From: Syntrophotalea carbinolica DSM 2380
GTDB taxonomy: Bacteria > Desulfobacterota > Desulfuromonadia > Desulfuromonadales > Syntrophotaleaceae
DNA length: 64,000 nt
Assembly: GCF_000012885.1 (NCBI RefSeq)
Contig: NC_007498.2
Span: 2,946,001 to 3,010,000, forward strand
Direction of reading: 5' to 3'
Part shown: positions 41,320 through 50,743 of the stretch, in pieces
How positions within the stretch are numbered: position 1 is the first letter of the stretch
Layout: the number at the start of each line of letters is the position of its first letter
Position numbers and translations under genes: made by a program
Notes under the pieces: model-generated
Database searches by the model: none
The model's input: only the letters and a program-made list of their open reading frames with translations
Told to the model about the DNA's origin: nothing

Positions 41320-42573
41320 CTAACGGGAAGCGGGCTTGGAATCGACAACCTCGACCGAAAATTCACTCAAGCCGGGCGGCAAATTGCGAAACACAACGGT
41401 AAAGGGAATGGACTTGCCCGCAGGCACGTTGAGGTTGCTCAGAGAATCTCCGAATTGATTATTCATCTGTTCGACAATGCGCTCAAAAGGCATGCCCTGC
41501 AACTCGTCGGCTGCCAGGGGGTTACCGCAGAATGCCGTCTGCTGCAACAAGGTTCTACCTGCACCGTCGAACAGCAAACCCTTGACCGCCACCGCAGAAC
41601 GTGGCCCCCGGTACTCGTTAATCGCTTCGCCCTGAATAACGAATAAACGCCCGGCCTTTTTGCTGTCCAGGAAAAAACCCTTCAATTTCTCCGTCCGGAT
41701 CTGACCTTCCGACACAGCCGCACCGCCGTCAAGATGCAACAAGGATCGCACTTTGTTCACATCCAGCACGCCCTTTTGCCAGGCAAAATAGCCCCCACCG
41801 GCAAGTCCCCCCAAAATCAGGAAAAACAACAGAGCCAAACCTTTATGACCCGACTTGCGCGCCTTGGGTACTTTTTGCGGCGGAGGCAACTCCCCCAAAT
41901 CATTTTCATCCAGGGACTGTTCGCCGAACAAATCCTCATCGCCGGACATCATACCGTCATCATTCAACAGCGAATCGTTCGAGACCGACGCGTCGTCGGT
42001 CGTTTCACCGGTGAAGGCAAAGGACATGGAGTCGGCGGTCTGTTTGGTTTTTTCCTCCGCAAAAATCGCAGAGGCGGCCTCATCCCCCTTTGGGGCATCC
42101 TCTCCCATGGAGAACTCATCGCCCATGGAAAAGTCATCGCCCTCCTCGAAGGAGGGCTCATCTTCGAAGCTGAACGCTGCATCCGAATCTTCCGCATCCC
42201 CGAAAAGGCCGTCCGACTCCTCCCCGAAGTCGGCACCTAAGGCATCGAAATCGAATTCATCGGAGAACTCTTCCTCAAAGGCCGTATCGCTTGCATCGCC
42301 GGCGGCATCCGGCTCGGCTGCAAAATCGAACTCGTGAAACGCAACCCCGCCCTGCCCGGAAACATCCTGCCGGGTTTCGGTATGATCATCGGCAAAGTTC
42401 GGTTCCGTTGGCAAAGCAGGTTCCGCCGCTGGTTCGAAGGATGGTTCCGCCGGGGAGGGCTTTACCGTAAAAATCTTCTGGCATTTGGAACAACGGACTT
42501 TGGTACCGCCCGGCTTCAACTTTTCATCCGCCAGGCGAAACCGACTGGCACAGTCAGGACATTGCACAATCAT
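41320..42573 (-). CDS. Zinc-ribbon and DUF3426 domain membrane protein
   Basis: A 417-aa protein. Residues 1-40 are an MJ0042-type zinc ribbon (CPDCASRF and CSKCQKIFTV). Residues 45-240 are very acidic and low complexity, with repeated DEFSMGED-like segments. A transmembrane helix (GLALLFFLILGGLAGGGYFAW) follows, and the C-terminal 130 residues are a DUF3426 domain. The architecture is typical of deltaproteobacterial genomes; function unknown. The start overlaps the hpt stop codon as ATGA, so the two are translationally coupled. Confidence 0.85.
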   Translation of the reverse strand: MIVQCPDCASRFRLADEKLKPGGTKVRCSKCQKIFTVKPSPAEPSFEPAAEPALPTEPNFADDHTETRQDVSGQGGVAFHEFDFAAEPDAAGDASDTAFEEEFSDEFDFDALGADFGEESDGLFGDAEDSDAAFSFEDEPSFEEGDDFSMGDEFSMGEDAPKGDEAASAIFAEEKTKQTADSMSFAFTGETTDDASVSNDSLLNDDGMMSGDEDLFGEQSLDENDLGELPPPQKVPKARKSGHKGLALLFFLILGGLAGGGYFAWQKGVLDVNKVRSLLHLDGGAAVSEGQIRTEKLKGFFLDSKKAGRLFVIQGEAINEYRGPRSAVAVKGLLFDGAGRTLLQQTAFCGNPLAADELQGMPFERIVEQMNNQFGDSLSNLNVPAGKSIPFTVVFRNLPPGLSEFSVEVVDSKPASR

Positions 42574-43121
42574 ATCGGCCTCTCCTCATCGACAGGGGGC
42601 GCATCTTCAAGCACATACAAATCCGGCAGTTCTCGATACTTCTCCTGATAATCGAGCCCATAACCGACAACAAAACCATCATCCAGTGCCAGACCTATAT
42701 AATCGGCCTCGATATCAACCCGGCGATCCACCCGTTTGTCCAGCAAGGTGCAAATCTTCAGAGACCGCGGCTTACGATCGAGAAGCCTATGATACAGAGT
42801 CTGCAATGTATATCCGGTATCGACAATATCCTCAACGATGACTACATCCCGATCCGTAACGGAAAATTCGAGATCTTTGCGCATCTCGACCACCCCCGAG
42901 GAGATTGTTTCGCAGCCATAGCTGGCCAAACGAACGAAATCCACCACCACCGGGCAGGTAAGGGTCCGAACCAGATCGGCAAAAAATAAAAAGGAGCCTT
43001 TCAATACACAGACCAGCAAAATTTCCCGACCAGCGTAATCGCGGTTGATTTCGCTTCCCAACCTGCGCACCTGCTCGGCAATCTGGTCGCGCGTATACAG
43101 AATTTTAAGAGAGTCTAACAT
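42570..43121 (-). CDS. hpt: Hypoxanthine phosphoribosyltransferase
   Basis: A 183-aa purine salvage enzyme making IMP or GMP from the base and PRPP. The PRPP-binding loop is VVIVEDIVDTGYTL; the flexible loop carries VDFVRLASYG, and the base-binding end is LDDGFVVGYGLDYQEKYRELPDL. The start at 43121 is a plain ATG after TTGGAACTGGTT. It is the first gene of a two-gene unit with the zinc-ribbon/DUF3426 gene. The 281 bp before the next gene (43122-43402) contain nothing recognised. Confidence 0.93.
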   Translation of the reverse strand: MLDSLKILYTRDQIAEQVRRLGSEINRDYAGREILLVCVLKGSFLFFADLVRTLTCPVVVDFVRLASYGCETISSGVVEMRKDLEFSVTDRDVVIVEDIVDTGYTLQTLYHRLLDRKPRSLKICTLLDKRVDRRVDIEADYIGLALDDGFVVGYGLDYQEKYRELPDLYVLEDAPPVDEERPI

Positions 43122-43402
43122 AACCAGTTCCAAATCAAATGAACACCGCTTTCAAGTCCGCAATGTATAACAACACTCCACTGGACTGTCAATCCTAATG
43201 CCCCCGCCTGTTATAAATATCGGACTGATCGTCCCTCATACCGGATGGTCGCCGACACGGCCGAATGGAGATTTTACCAAAAGCTTCGCATGCGCTGTGA
43301 AAGGGTGGTTTGAAAGGTTAAATAATGCTATATAAGTCTGACACCGATTGGATTACCGTACCGACGATCGGGACTCGAATGTTTTCACCATGGAGGTCGT
43401 TC

Positions 43403-44101
43403 ATGAAAAACCTGTTCGCGCTGTCTTCTGCGCTGCTCTTACTTTTCGGCTTTTTCTGCCCGGCTCTGGCCGCTCCGCAACTGGTTACACCTCAACCGGC
43501 CTTTCATTTCGGAACCATCGCCGAGGGGGATAAAGTCCATCACGTTTTCACCTTCACCAATCAGGGAGATCAACCCCTCATCATCAACCGGGTGCGATCC
43601 ACCTGCGGTTGCACAGGCACCCTGCTGTCCCAAAAAGAAATCCCGCCTGGAGAGTCGGGAGAGATCAAGACCGTTTTCAACTCCAGCGGCATGCGGGGTC
43701 CGATCGTCAAATGGATCCATGTATACAGCAACGACCCCATAAACCCCAAAGTGCGGCTGCAGATCAATGGTGTCGTCCAGCCGGAAATCGACTTCACCCC
43801 CAGACGTCTGCGCCTTACCGGTATGGAACCGGGGAAAAAACACGAAGCGCTGGTCACCCTGACCAACAATAGCGAGCAGCCCATTTTTCTGTCGCATCTG
43901 ACCACGACACCCGCCGTTCTTTCCGCCCGTCTATCCGAAACCAGACTGGAACCCGGCGGTACCGCAAACATCAAAATCAGTTTTGAGATCCCGGCCGGCA
44001 AAACCCACCAGAATGGATATATAAGCCTTAAAACCAGCAGTCCACGCACACCGAAAATACGCATCCCTGTCTTCGGCGTTGGGCACGCCCAGACCCGCTA
44101 A
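43403..44101 (+). CDS. Exported DUF1573 domain protein
   Basis: A 232-aa exported protein. The signal peptide is MKNLFALSSALLLLFGFFCPALA. Residues 30-125 form a DUF1573 Ig-like domain (FGTIAEGDKVHHVFTFTNQG, STCGCTGTLLS, VYSNDPINP); a second beta-sandwich follows to the end. The CGC pair in the first domain could form a disulfide or bind metal. The family's function is unknown. TGGAGG precedes the start at 43403, chosen for its signal peptide. The next 288 bp contain no gene. Confidence 0.82.
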   Translation: MKNLFALSSALLLLFGFFCPALAAPQLVTPQPAFHFGTIAEGDKVHHVFTFTNQGDQPLIINRVRSTCGCTGTLLSQKEIPPGESGEIKTVFNSSGMRGPIVKWIHVYSNDPINPKVRLQINGVVQPEIDFTPRRLRLTGMEPGKKHEALVTLTNNSEQPIFLSHLTTTPAVLSARLSETRLEPGGTANIKISFEIPAGKTHQNGYISLKTSSPRTPKIRIPVFGVGHAQTR

Positions 44102-44389
44102 CGGTCTGCGCCGCTTACCTGGACATGTAGATTTACCGGCGCCAGTCCTCTGCCCAACGGACGATGGGCAGACAAAGAGCCCCCGGTCCCGAATCAAAAT
44201 TACCGTCATTGTACTGCACTGCATTGCCGCCACACATCCTGTAAGGAGAAATTATTTACCCCCCGGTATCGACTTGGCCATTTGCAATCCAGGGGGAATA
44301 TGTTTGAATTTTCATGAACCGTCAGACTCGTCAGTCCCGGTTGCCGTGTGCACATTGTGTGCATGCCTCACAACGCTTGCGAGTAGACT

Positions 44390-45649
44390 ATGTTGCCAGA
44401 AATACAAACCCATCTTTTGCAGCTCAAATGGCTCCTGATTCTGCTGATCGCACTGGTGTGCCCGCTGCTGGCCCTGATGCTGGGCGGCACCACTGTCTCC
44501 CTCGCCAGTGCGGGTCTGAATCGAAGAGCCGGCCTCAAAAAGCCGCCGGCCTGGGTCAACGCCCTGCTTAAACGAGCAAATCCTTCTGCGGAGCACGACA
44601 CCCTCGTTGTCCTGACGGTGATCGCCAGCCTGCTCCTGGTAAAAATAATCTATCGGCCACACCTTTTTTCCAATGCGGCCTGGGCCGGGCTGATCATTGC
44701 CCTTACCATGGGCCTGGGGTTGATGGTCGCCTGCCGCTACAAACTGGTCAGCCACCGTCCGCCGAACCGGACAGTCCTGGCGGCCGGCATGCTAGGCGTC
44801 CTGCTGGTTACGGCTTGCTGTTTGGTACTGTCCTGCACCGAAAGCCTGCTGTTAACCCCCGAATACTGGCCTTTTTTACCCCGTTTACCCTATTTGTTTT
44901 TGTCCTGGCATGGATTGGTACGCTTCGTTGAGTTCCTGCTGCTGACCGGCGCGATTACCGGCAACGCCCTGCTCTTTTCGAGGGCCACTCCCCCTCCCGC
45001 ACCGGACCCCATCAACCCTGCGGACCACATCGCCAAACGTATCGGGTTCGGCCTGATTCTGGGCTCTCTGCTTTTGTGGCCACTGGCCCTTTGCCTCGAT
45101 ATGACCATCATCCCTTCTCTGGCGCTCAGCCGTTTGCTTTCGGGCCTATCCATATTATCGGTTGCGCTTGCCGGTTTGGCCGCCGTGCTGCTGGTAACCA
45201 TTCGATGCCGTTCATTCTACGCCCCGCGATTTTTTTTCGTTATCGTCGTCCTTTTGTTCTGGTGCTGGGCCTTCATGGGACATACGGCCAGGGAGCGGAT
45301 CCTCGTACCGGTGGCTGTCGCAGGGCTGGCCATCGCACCTTCAGCAGCAACAACCCAACCCCAACCGGCCACCCCGGTCAAGCCCATGGCCCCGGCGGTA
45401 ACGGACATTTCCGGCCAGCGCCTCTTCGAGCAAAAATGCAGCGTCTGCCATCGCTTTGACCAGCGTGTCGTGGGCCCGCCGCTGAATAGCGTTATTCCGG
45501 ATTACCGCAAAACGCCCGATGCGTTGGCCGCGTTTCTGCTGCAACCCGTGAAACGCAATCCCGACTATCCGGCCATGCCCAATCTCGGGCTGACAACCGC
45601 CCAGGCACAAGCCCTCGCCGACTATCTGTTCCGGTACGCATCTCCATGA
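44390..45649 (+). CDS. Polytopic membrane protein with C-terminal cytochrome c domain
   Basis: A 419-aa protein. About eight transmembrane helices occupy residues 10-300 (for example WLLILLIALVCPLLALMLGG and FFFVIVVLLFWCWAFMGHT). A Pro-rich linker leads to a monohaem cytochrome c domain (residues 335-419) with CSVCHRF and a likely distal Met in NPDYPAMPNLG. It is the first gene of the alternative complex III operon, eight nt before the multihaem gene, and the haem domain may replace the monohaem ActE subunit, which is otherwise missing. I do not recognise the membrane domain family. Confidence 0.72.
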   Translation: MLPEIQTHLLQLKWLLILLIALVCPLLALMLGGTTVSLASAGLNRRAGLKKPPAWVNALLKRANPSAEHDTLVVLTVIASLLLVKIIYRPHLFSNAAWAGLIIALTMGLGLMVACRYKLVSHRPPNRTVLAAGMLGVLLVTACCLVLSCTESLLLTPEYWPFLPRLPYLFLSWHGLVRFVEFLLLTGAITGNALLFSRATPPPAPDPINPADHIAKRIGFGLILGSLLLWPLALCLDMTIIPSLALSRLLSGLSILSVALAGLAAVLLVTIRCRSFYAPRFFFVIVVLLFWCWAFMGHTARERILVPVAVAGLAIAPSAATTQPQPATPVKPMAPAVTDISGQRLFEQKCSVCHRFDQRVVGPPLNSVIPDYRKTPDALAAFLLQPVKRNPDYPAMPNLGLTTAQAQALADYLFRYASP

Positions 45650-45656
45650 GGCTGCG

Positions 45657-46202
45657 ATGAGCGACACGGTTCCCAAAAATTCCAGGCCATGGCTCAAGAG
45701 ACTGTTTAGCCTGGCATTGCTATGCTATTTCATCTTGTTCGCACTGTTGATCGCAGCAGCGGGGCTTTGGAGGGGAGCTTTTGCCGGCCCCCGACAGCAA
45801 CCTGTCGCATTTCCCCACACGGTTCACGCCGGCAAGCTTGGTCTGGCCTGTGATTTCTGCCACGACGGAGTAAAACAGGGGAGCAACGCCGGGGCACCGG
45901 CCCTGTCGCTATGCCTTTCCTGCCATCGTTCCATCGCAACCGAGCGCCCCGAAATCAAAAAACTGCTGGACTATGAACGCCGCAAGGAAGCCATTCGCTG
46001 GGAGCGGTTGCACAACCTGCCGCCGTTTATTCACTTCACACATCAGCGCCATATTCAGGCCGATCTACCCTGCACCACCTGCCACGGCGCTGTTGAACAG
46101 ATGTCCGAAGTGCGCCGGGTGCGCTCGTTGAAAATGGGATGGTGCGTATCCTGCCATCGTTCCAGGGGAGTTTCACGCGACTGCGCAACCTGCCATAGAT
46201 AG
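45657..46202 (+). CDS. actA: Multihaem cytochrome c subunit of alternative complex III (ActA-like)
   Basis: A 181-aa membrane-anchored cytochrome with one N-terminal helix (LFSLALLCYFILFALLIAAAGLW) and five haem-binding CxxCH motifs: CDFCH, CLSCH, CTTCH, CVSCH and CATCH. Canonical ActA is a pentahaem cytochrome, so the count agrees. It would carry electrons from the Fe-S chain of ActB to the terminal acceptor. The C-terminus ends right at the last haem (CATCHR). It is followed 12 nt later by the ActB-like gene. Confidence 0.85.
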   Translation: MSDTVPKNSRPWLKRLFSLALLCYFILFALLIAAAGLWRGAFAGPRQQPVAFPHTVHAGKLGLACDFCHDGVKQGSNAGAPALSLCLSCHRSIATERPEIKKLLDYERRKEAIRWERLHNLPPFIHFTHQRHIQADLPCTTCHGAVEQMSEVRRVRSLKMGWCVSCHRSRGVSRDCATCHR

Positions 46203-46214
46203 GATGGATCGAAC

Positions 46215-48977
46215 ATGGATCGAAGGAAATTCCTACAGATCATGGGCCTGGTATCAGGCGCCACCCTGCTGTCATCCTGCGGCTCGGACCGCAACCAGAA
46301 AGAGTTGATTTCCTATCTGGTGCCGCCCGAAGATGGCGTGCGCCCCGGAACCTCCGCCTGGCGCGTCTCCACCTGCAGCGAATGTCCGGCCCATTGCGGC
46401 ATCATGATACGCCTGCGGGAAAAACGTGCCGTCAAACTCGAGGGTCTCCCCGATCATCCCATCAACCGCGGCGCACTGTGCATGCGGGGACAGGCAGCCT
46501 TATGGCGGCTGTATCATCCCGAGCGCCTGCGCACGCCGCTGCTACGCAAAGGAAACGATTATCAGGCCGTTAGCTGGGAGGTCGCCCTGGAGCACATAGT
46601 CCAGGCCATGTCGGACCGGCAGCGGAGCCATATGCTGCTGAGCGGTGCGACGACCGGTAGCCTGGCCGCCTTGCAGGAACAGTTTGTCGCCGCCTGTAAG
46701 GTCACGCGCCTGCCGGAATTCGAACTCTTCAGTCACGCCGCCCTGCGCCAGGCCTATCAACTATTGTATGGGCGTTCCACCCTGCCGTATTTTCGCATCG
46801 AGGATGCGGACCTGCTGCTCAGCGTCGGCGCGGACCTGCTGGAAACCTTCAGCAGCCCGGCGGGTTATGCGCAAAAGTTATCCGAAGCGCGACGCGACCA
46901 TGACCTGCACTGGTGCCACATCGAACCTCATCTGTCCCTCACAGGGGCCAACGCCGATCAACGCCTGAGCATCAAACCCGCCGGCGAACCGGCCCTGTTG
47001 CTGTGGTTGCTGCAGACCCTGGTCGACAACCGGCATATGCCTGCGGCAATCCGCGCGGCCCTGCCAAAAATATCCCTGAGCCAAGCGGGCCACGCCACAG
47101 GCCTGCCGCCCTCCAGGCTGACCCGGCTTGCCGAATCGCTGAAAAAAGCCCGCAGGCCCCTGCTTATTGTCGGCGGCATCGCCACCGGCCACCAGGCTGG
47201 TCAGCAGACGGCCCTGTTCGGTTGCCTGCTGCAACGGTTGCTGGCTGAACCCTGGCGGGGCATCGACTTCGCGCGAGCGGATAAACCAGACCGAACCGGC
47301 GATCTGCGCGACCTGCAGACCTTGAACCAGGCCCTGCAACGGGACGAAGTCGGCATGCTGTTAATCAGCCGGGCCGATCCCCTGCGCCATGCGCCACCCG
47401 ATTGGCAACTGGCCGACAACCTGCGTCGTGCAAGATTGAGCGTGGCGATGGCCGATATGCACGATGCCACCACCCGCGCCGTCGATCTGATCCTGCCGTT
47501 GACCCACAGTTTTGAACGCTGGGATGATGCCGAGCCGCGCAACGGCGTGTACAGCCTCATCCAACCGGGCATGACGCCCCTCTACGATACGCGCACCGAA
47601 GGCGATATCCTGTTGCAATTGCAGCGCCGCCTGACCGGTCAAAGCGCCACCGACAGCTACGAGTCTTTTTTGCAGCAACGCTGGCGCGAGCAGTTCTCAA
47701 CCGCCGAACTGCGCAGTTTTTTGCGACAGGGCTTCGTAACCACAGACACCTCACGTACCTCCACCCCTTTGCGCATCGAGCGCACCGTCGCCGCTCTGCG
47801 AAACAGCACCTTGCCCGAGACGCTGCCGACTCCGGCGCTCGTCATCACGGGCTCCATCCGCAGCTTCGACGGCCGCAGCGCCGCGTTGTCCCTGCTTAAC
47901 GAAATACCCGATCCTCTCACCACCGTCACCCACGGCACATGGGTCGCCCTGTCGCCCCGCTGTGCACAAAAGTACGGCGTTGCCGATGGCGACCAGCTGC
48001 GCCTGACACACGGCGATTTTCACCTGACGCTTCCGGCCCGACTGCAGCAGGGATTGCCGGACGACGTGTTCAGCCTGCCCGTCGATTGCCTGCCGGCCGG
48101 TTTACCGGATTTTGATCCGGCCACCGGCGAGGCCCTGCGGACCATCGGCCCGGTAAAGGCTCGGCGGGTCGGCAAAAAAATCCCCCTGCCGATTCTAAGC
48201 GGATCTCCTTCCCAGCAAGGGCGCGGCATCATCCCCAGGCCGATCCATCACGACAAAGGTCATCACGCCGAACACCGTTCCCTCTACCCGGAACCGGCCT
48301 ACCGCGAATACCGCTGGGCGATGGCCATCGATCTGCGACAATGCATCGGATGCGGAGCCTGTGTCGCCTCCTGCTATGTGGAAAACAGCGTACCGGTGGT
48401 CGGCCGCAAGGATCATCTCAAAGGGCGGGAGATGTCATGGTTGCGCGTCGAGCCATTTTACAGCGACCAGGGACAGATCTCCTTTATCCCCATGCTCTGC
48501 CAGCACTGCGACTATGCGCCCTGCGAGCCCGTATGTCCGGTATATGCGTCCTATCACAACCCCGAAGGACTCAACGTGCAGGTTTACAATCGCTGCGTCG
48601 GCACCCGCTACTGCAGCAACAACTGCCCCTACAAGGTGCGACGCTTCAACTGGTGGGAGCATATATGGGCTCCGCCCCTGGAAAAAATGCACAACCCCGA
48701 TCTGGCGCCACGCACCAGGGGCATGATGGAAAAATGCACTTTTTGCATCCAGCGCATCCGAGCCGCCCACGAAATTGCCGGCAAGGAAAACCGCCGCATC
48801 CGCGACGGCGAGGTGACCCCGGCCTGCGCCCAGAGCTGCCCGACCGCCGCCATCACCTTCGGCAACCGCCTCGACCCCGGATCCGCCGTGGCCCGCATGA
48901 TCGAAAGCCCCCGCGCCTATCAGGTATTCGAGGGGCTCGGCACCAAGCCCGCGGTCTATTATTTGCGTCCCGATTAA
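46215..48977 (+). CDS. actB: Alternative complex III Fe-S/molybdopterin-like subunit (ActB)
   Basis: A 920-aa fusion. The N-terminus MDRRKFLQIMGLVSGATLLSSC combines a Tat-type RRKFLQ with a lipobox-like Cys. Residues 35-650 resemble a molybdopterin oxidoreductase, and 690-920 carry four ferredoxin-type motifs (CIGCGACVASC, CQHCDYAPCEPVCP, CVGTRYCSNNCPY, CTFCIQ with CAQSCP). ActB passes electrons from quinol to cytochrome without its own Mo cofactor. Here the N-terminal CSECPAHC plus GALCMRG could hold an additional [4Fe-4S] cluster. It lies between ActA- and ActC-like genes. Confidence 0.88.
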   Translation: MDRRKFLQIMGLVSGATLLSSCGSDRNQKELISYLVPPEDGVRPGTSAWRVSTCSECPAHCGIMIRLREKRAVKLEGLPDHPINRGALCMRGQAALWRLYHPERLRTPLLRKGNDYQAVSWEVALEHIVQAMSDRQRSHMLLSGATTGSLAALQEQFVAACKVTRLPEFELFSHAALRQAYQLLYGRSTLPYFRIEDADLLLSVGADLLETFSSPAGYAQKLSEARRDHDLHWCHIEPHLSLTGANADQRLSIKPAGEPALLLWLLQTLVDNRHMPAAIRAALPKISLSQAGHATGLPPSRLTRLAESLKKARRPLLIVGGIATGHQAGQQTALFGCLLQRLLAEPWRGIDFARADKPDRTGDLRDLQTLNQALQRDEVGMLLISRADPLRHAPPDWQLADNLRRARLSVAMADMHDATTRAVDLILPLTHSFERWDDAEPRNGVYSLIQPGMTPLYDTRTEGDILLQLQRRLTGQSATDSYESFLQQRWREQFSTAELRSFLRQGFVTTDTSRTSTPLRIERTVAALRNSTLPETLPTPALVITGSIRSFDGRSAALSLLNEIPDPLTTVTHGTWVALSPRCAQKYGVADGDQLRLTHGDFHLTLPARLQQGLPDDVFSLPVDCLPAGLPDFDPATGEALRTIGPVKARRVGKKIPLPILSGSPSQQGRGIIPRPIHHDKGHHAEHRSLYPEPAYREYRWAMAIDLRQCIGCGACVASCYVENSVPVVGRKDHLKGREMSWLRVEPFYSDQGQISFIPMLCQHCDYAPCEPVCPVYASYHNPEGLNVQVYNRCVGTRYCSNNCPYKVRRFNWWEHIWAPPLEKMHNPDLAPRTRGMMEKCTFCIQRIRAAHEIAGKENRRIRDGEVTPACAQSCPTAAITFGNRLDPGSAVARMIESPRAYQVFEGLGTKPAVYYLRPD

Positions 48978-49011
48978 GTGCGCTTCAAAAAGCTACAGGG
49001 AAACGGTCTTT

Positions 49012-50304
49012 ATGAACAACAACGTACCCATGCCACAGGTTGAAACCGATGTACTTGCCGCCATGCGCCGCCCCCGTCTTGCGTGGCTCGGCAGTCTGGC
49101 GCTTGCGGGCCTGCTGTTTGCCGGCGGACTGGCCTTATGGGCTTACCAGATCAGATACGGCATGGGCGTGGCCGGCATCACCCACCCTGTCGGCTGGGGC
49201 GTCTACATTACCGACTTCGTATTCTGGGTCGGCATCGCCCACAGCGGCACCCTGATCTCGGCAGTGCTGTACATTTTTCGGGCGCGCTTCCGCACCAGCT
49301 TCAACCGCGCCGCCGAAGCCATGACCATTTTCGCCCTGATGGTGGCGGGCCTGTTCCCCCTCATTCACCTGGGCCGGGTCTGGGTTTTCTACTACCTCTT
49401 TCCCTATCCCAACCAACGCCAGCTCTGGATCAACTTCCGTTCGCCGCTGGTCTGGGACGTATTTGCGGTCTCCACCTATTTCCTGGTGAGCCTGGTGTTT
49501 TTCTATGTCGGACTGATGCCCGACCTGGCCATCGTCGCCCGCCATCGTAGCGGCTGGATCGGGCGTGCCTACCGTGCCCTGTCTCTGGGATGGACCGGCA
49601 GTTTGAGACAATGGCGGCATTACGCCCGTCTGTACATGTTCCTGGCTGCCTTCGCCACGCCGCTGGTGGCTTCGGTGCATTCCATCGTATCCTGGGATTT
49701 CGCCGTCAGCATCATACCCGGCTGGCACACCACGATTTTCGCCCCTTATTTTGTCGCGGGGGCCATTTTATCCGGCACCGCCATGGTCCTGACCCTGGTC
49801 ATCCCCATGCGCCGCATGCTTCACCTGGAAAAACATATCCCCGTCGACCATATCGAAGCCATCGCCAAGATCCTCCTGCTGACCTCGCTGATCGTCGGAT
49901 TTTCCTATGTGATCGAGCACGGCATGGCCTTCTACGGCACCAATCTGTTTGAGATGGAACAGTTCCGGTTCCGGGCATTGGGGCATTACCGCCTGCTGTT
50001 CTGGATCATGATCATCTGCAACGCCCTGCTGCCCCTGCTGTTGTTCGTAGGTCGCCTGCGCCGCAACCTCGTGTTTCTGTTTGTGCTGAGCCTGCTGGTC
50101 AACGTCGGCATGTGGCTGGAACGCTTCGTCATTGTGGTGTGTTCCCTGGCCCGCGACTTCGACCCTTACAACTGGGGCAACTACCTGCCTTCGCCGGTGG
50201 AGATCGGTATTACCCTGGGCAGTTTCGGGTTGTTTTTTGCGGCTTTTCTGGTTTTCGTCAAGACCCTCCCGGTGCTTTCCATCACCGAACTGAAGGAGCG
50301 TTGA
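49012..50304 (+). CDS. actC: NrfD-like quinol-binding membrane subunit (ActC)
   Basis: A 430-aa membrane protein with ten predicted helices of the NrfD/PsrC family. Recognisable parts are AGITHPVGWGVYITDFVFWVGIAHSGTLIS near residue 55, PLVASVHSIVSWDFAVSIIPGWHTT in the middle and WLERFVIVVCSLARDFDPYNWGNY near the end. It oxidises menaquinol and may pump protons. Its start is 34 nt after the ActB stop; ActD follows after one nt. Confidence 0.9.
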   Translation: MNNNVPMPQVETDVLAAMRRPRLAWLGSLALAGLLFAGGLALWAYQIRYGMGVAGITHPVGWGVYITDFVFWVGIAHSGTLISAVLYIFRARFRTSFNRAAEAMTIFALMVAGLFPLIHLGRVWVFYYLFPYPNQRQLWINFRSPLVWDVFAVSTYFLVSLVFFYVGLMPDLAIVARHRSGWIGRAYRALSLGWTGSLRQWRHYARLYMFLAAFATPLVASVHSIVSWDFAVSIIPGWHTTIFAPYFVAGAILSGTAMVLTLVIPMRRMLHLEKHIPVDHIEAIAKILLLTSLIVGFSYVIEHGMAFYGTNLFEMEQFRFRALGHYRLLFWIMIICNALLPLLLFVGRLRRNLVFLFVLSLLVNVGMWLERFVIVVCSLARDFDPYNWGNYLPSPVEIGITLGSFGLFFAAFLVFVKTLPVLSITELKER

Positions 50305-50305
50305 C

Positions 50306-50743
50306 ATGCCACGGCAACTGTTCTTCGATACACCGGAAGCTTTTCTGCAGGAACTGCGTGCTCAATTGGCGTCCGGCGTACCGCGCCGGTGTCTGCAGGT
50401 CCACCTGCCCTACCACCTGCATGAAGTCGAGGAGCTGCTCATCGGCCGCCCGAGTCGGCTGCGCTATTTCGCGCTGACCGGTGGGCTGGCAGGCTTCGGC
50501 GGCGGATTTTTGCTGGCGTTGCTGACCTCCATCGACTGGCCCGTCATTACCGGCGGCAAGCCTATCGTCTCGGTACCGCCGTTTCTGCTCGTCGGCTACC
50601 TGATGACCATTCTGATCGGATCGCTGTCCTGCTTCGCCGGATTTTTATGGCTGGCGCGCCTGCCGAGTCCCGAAATTCTGCTGGCCGGGCAGCCGTTTGA
50701 ATCACGATTTGTGCTTTCCATCCAAGATGAGGATGCGACATGA
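50306..50743 (+). CDS. actD: DUF3341 membrane subunit of alternative complex III (ActD)
   Basis: A 145-aa protein with two helices (LTGGLAGFGGGFLLALLTSI; FLLVGYLMTILIGSLSCFAGFLWLARL) and a soluble N-terminal part (VHLPYHLHEVEELL), matching the ActD/DUF3341 layout. The stop overlaps the next start (ATGA), consistent with an obligate complex. The ending SRFVLSIQDED is typical of the family. Confidence 0.85.
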   Translation: MPRQLFFDTPEAFLQELRAQLASGVPRRCLQVHLPYHLHEVEELLIGRPSRLRYFALTGGLAGFGGGFLLALLTSIDWPVITGGKPIVSVPPFLLVGYLMTILIGSLSCFAGFLWLARLPSPEILLAGQPFESRFVLSIQDEDAT

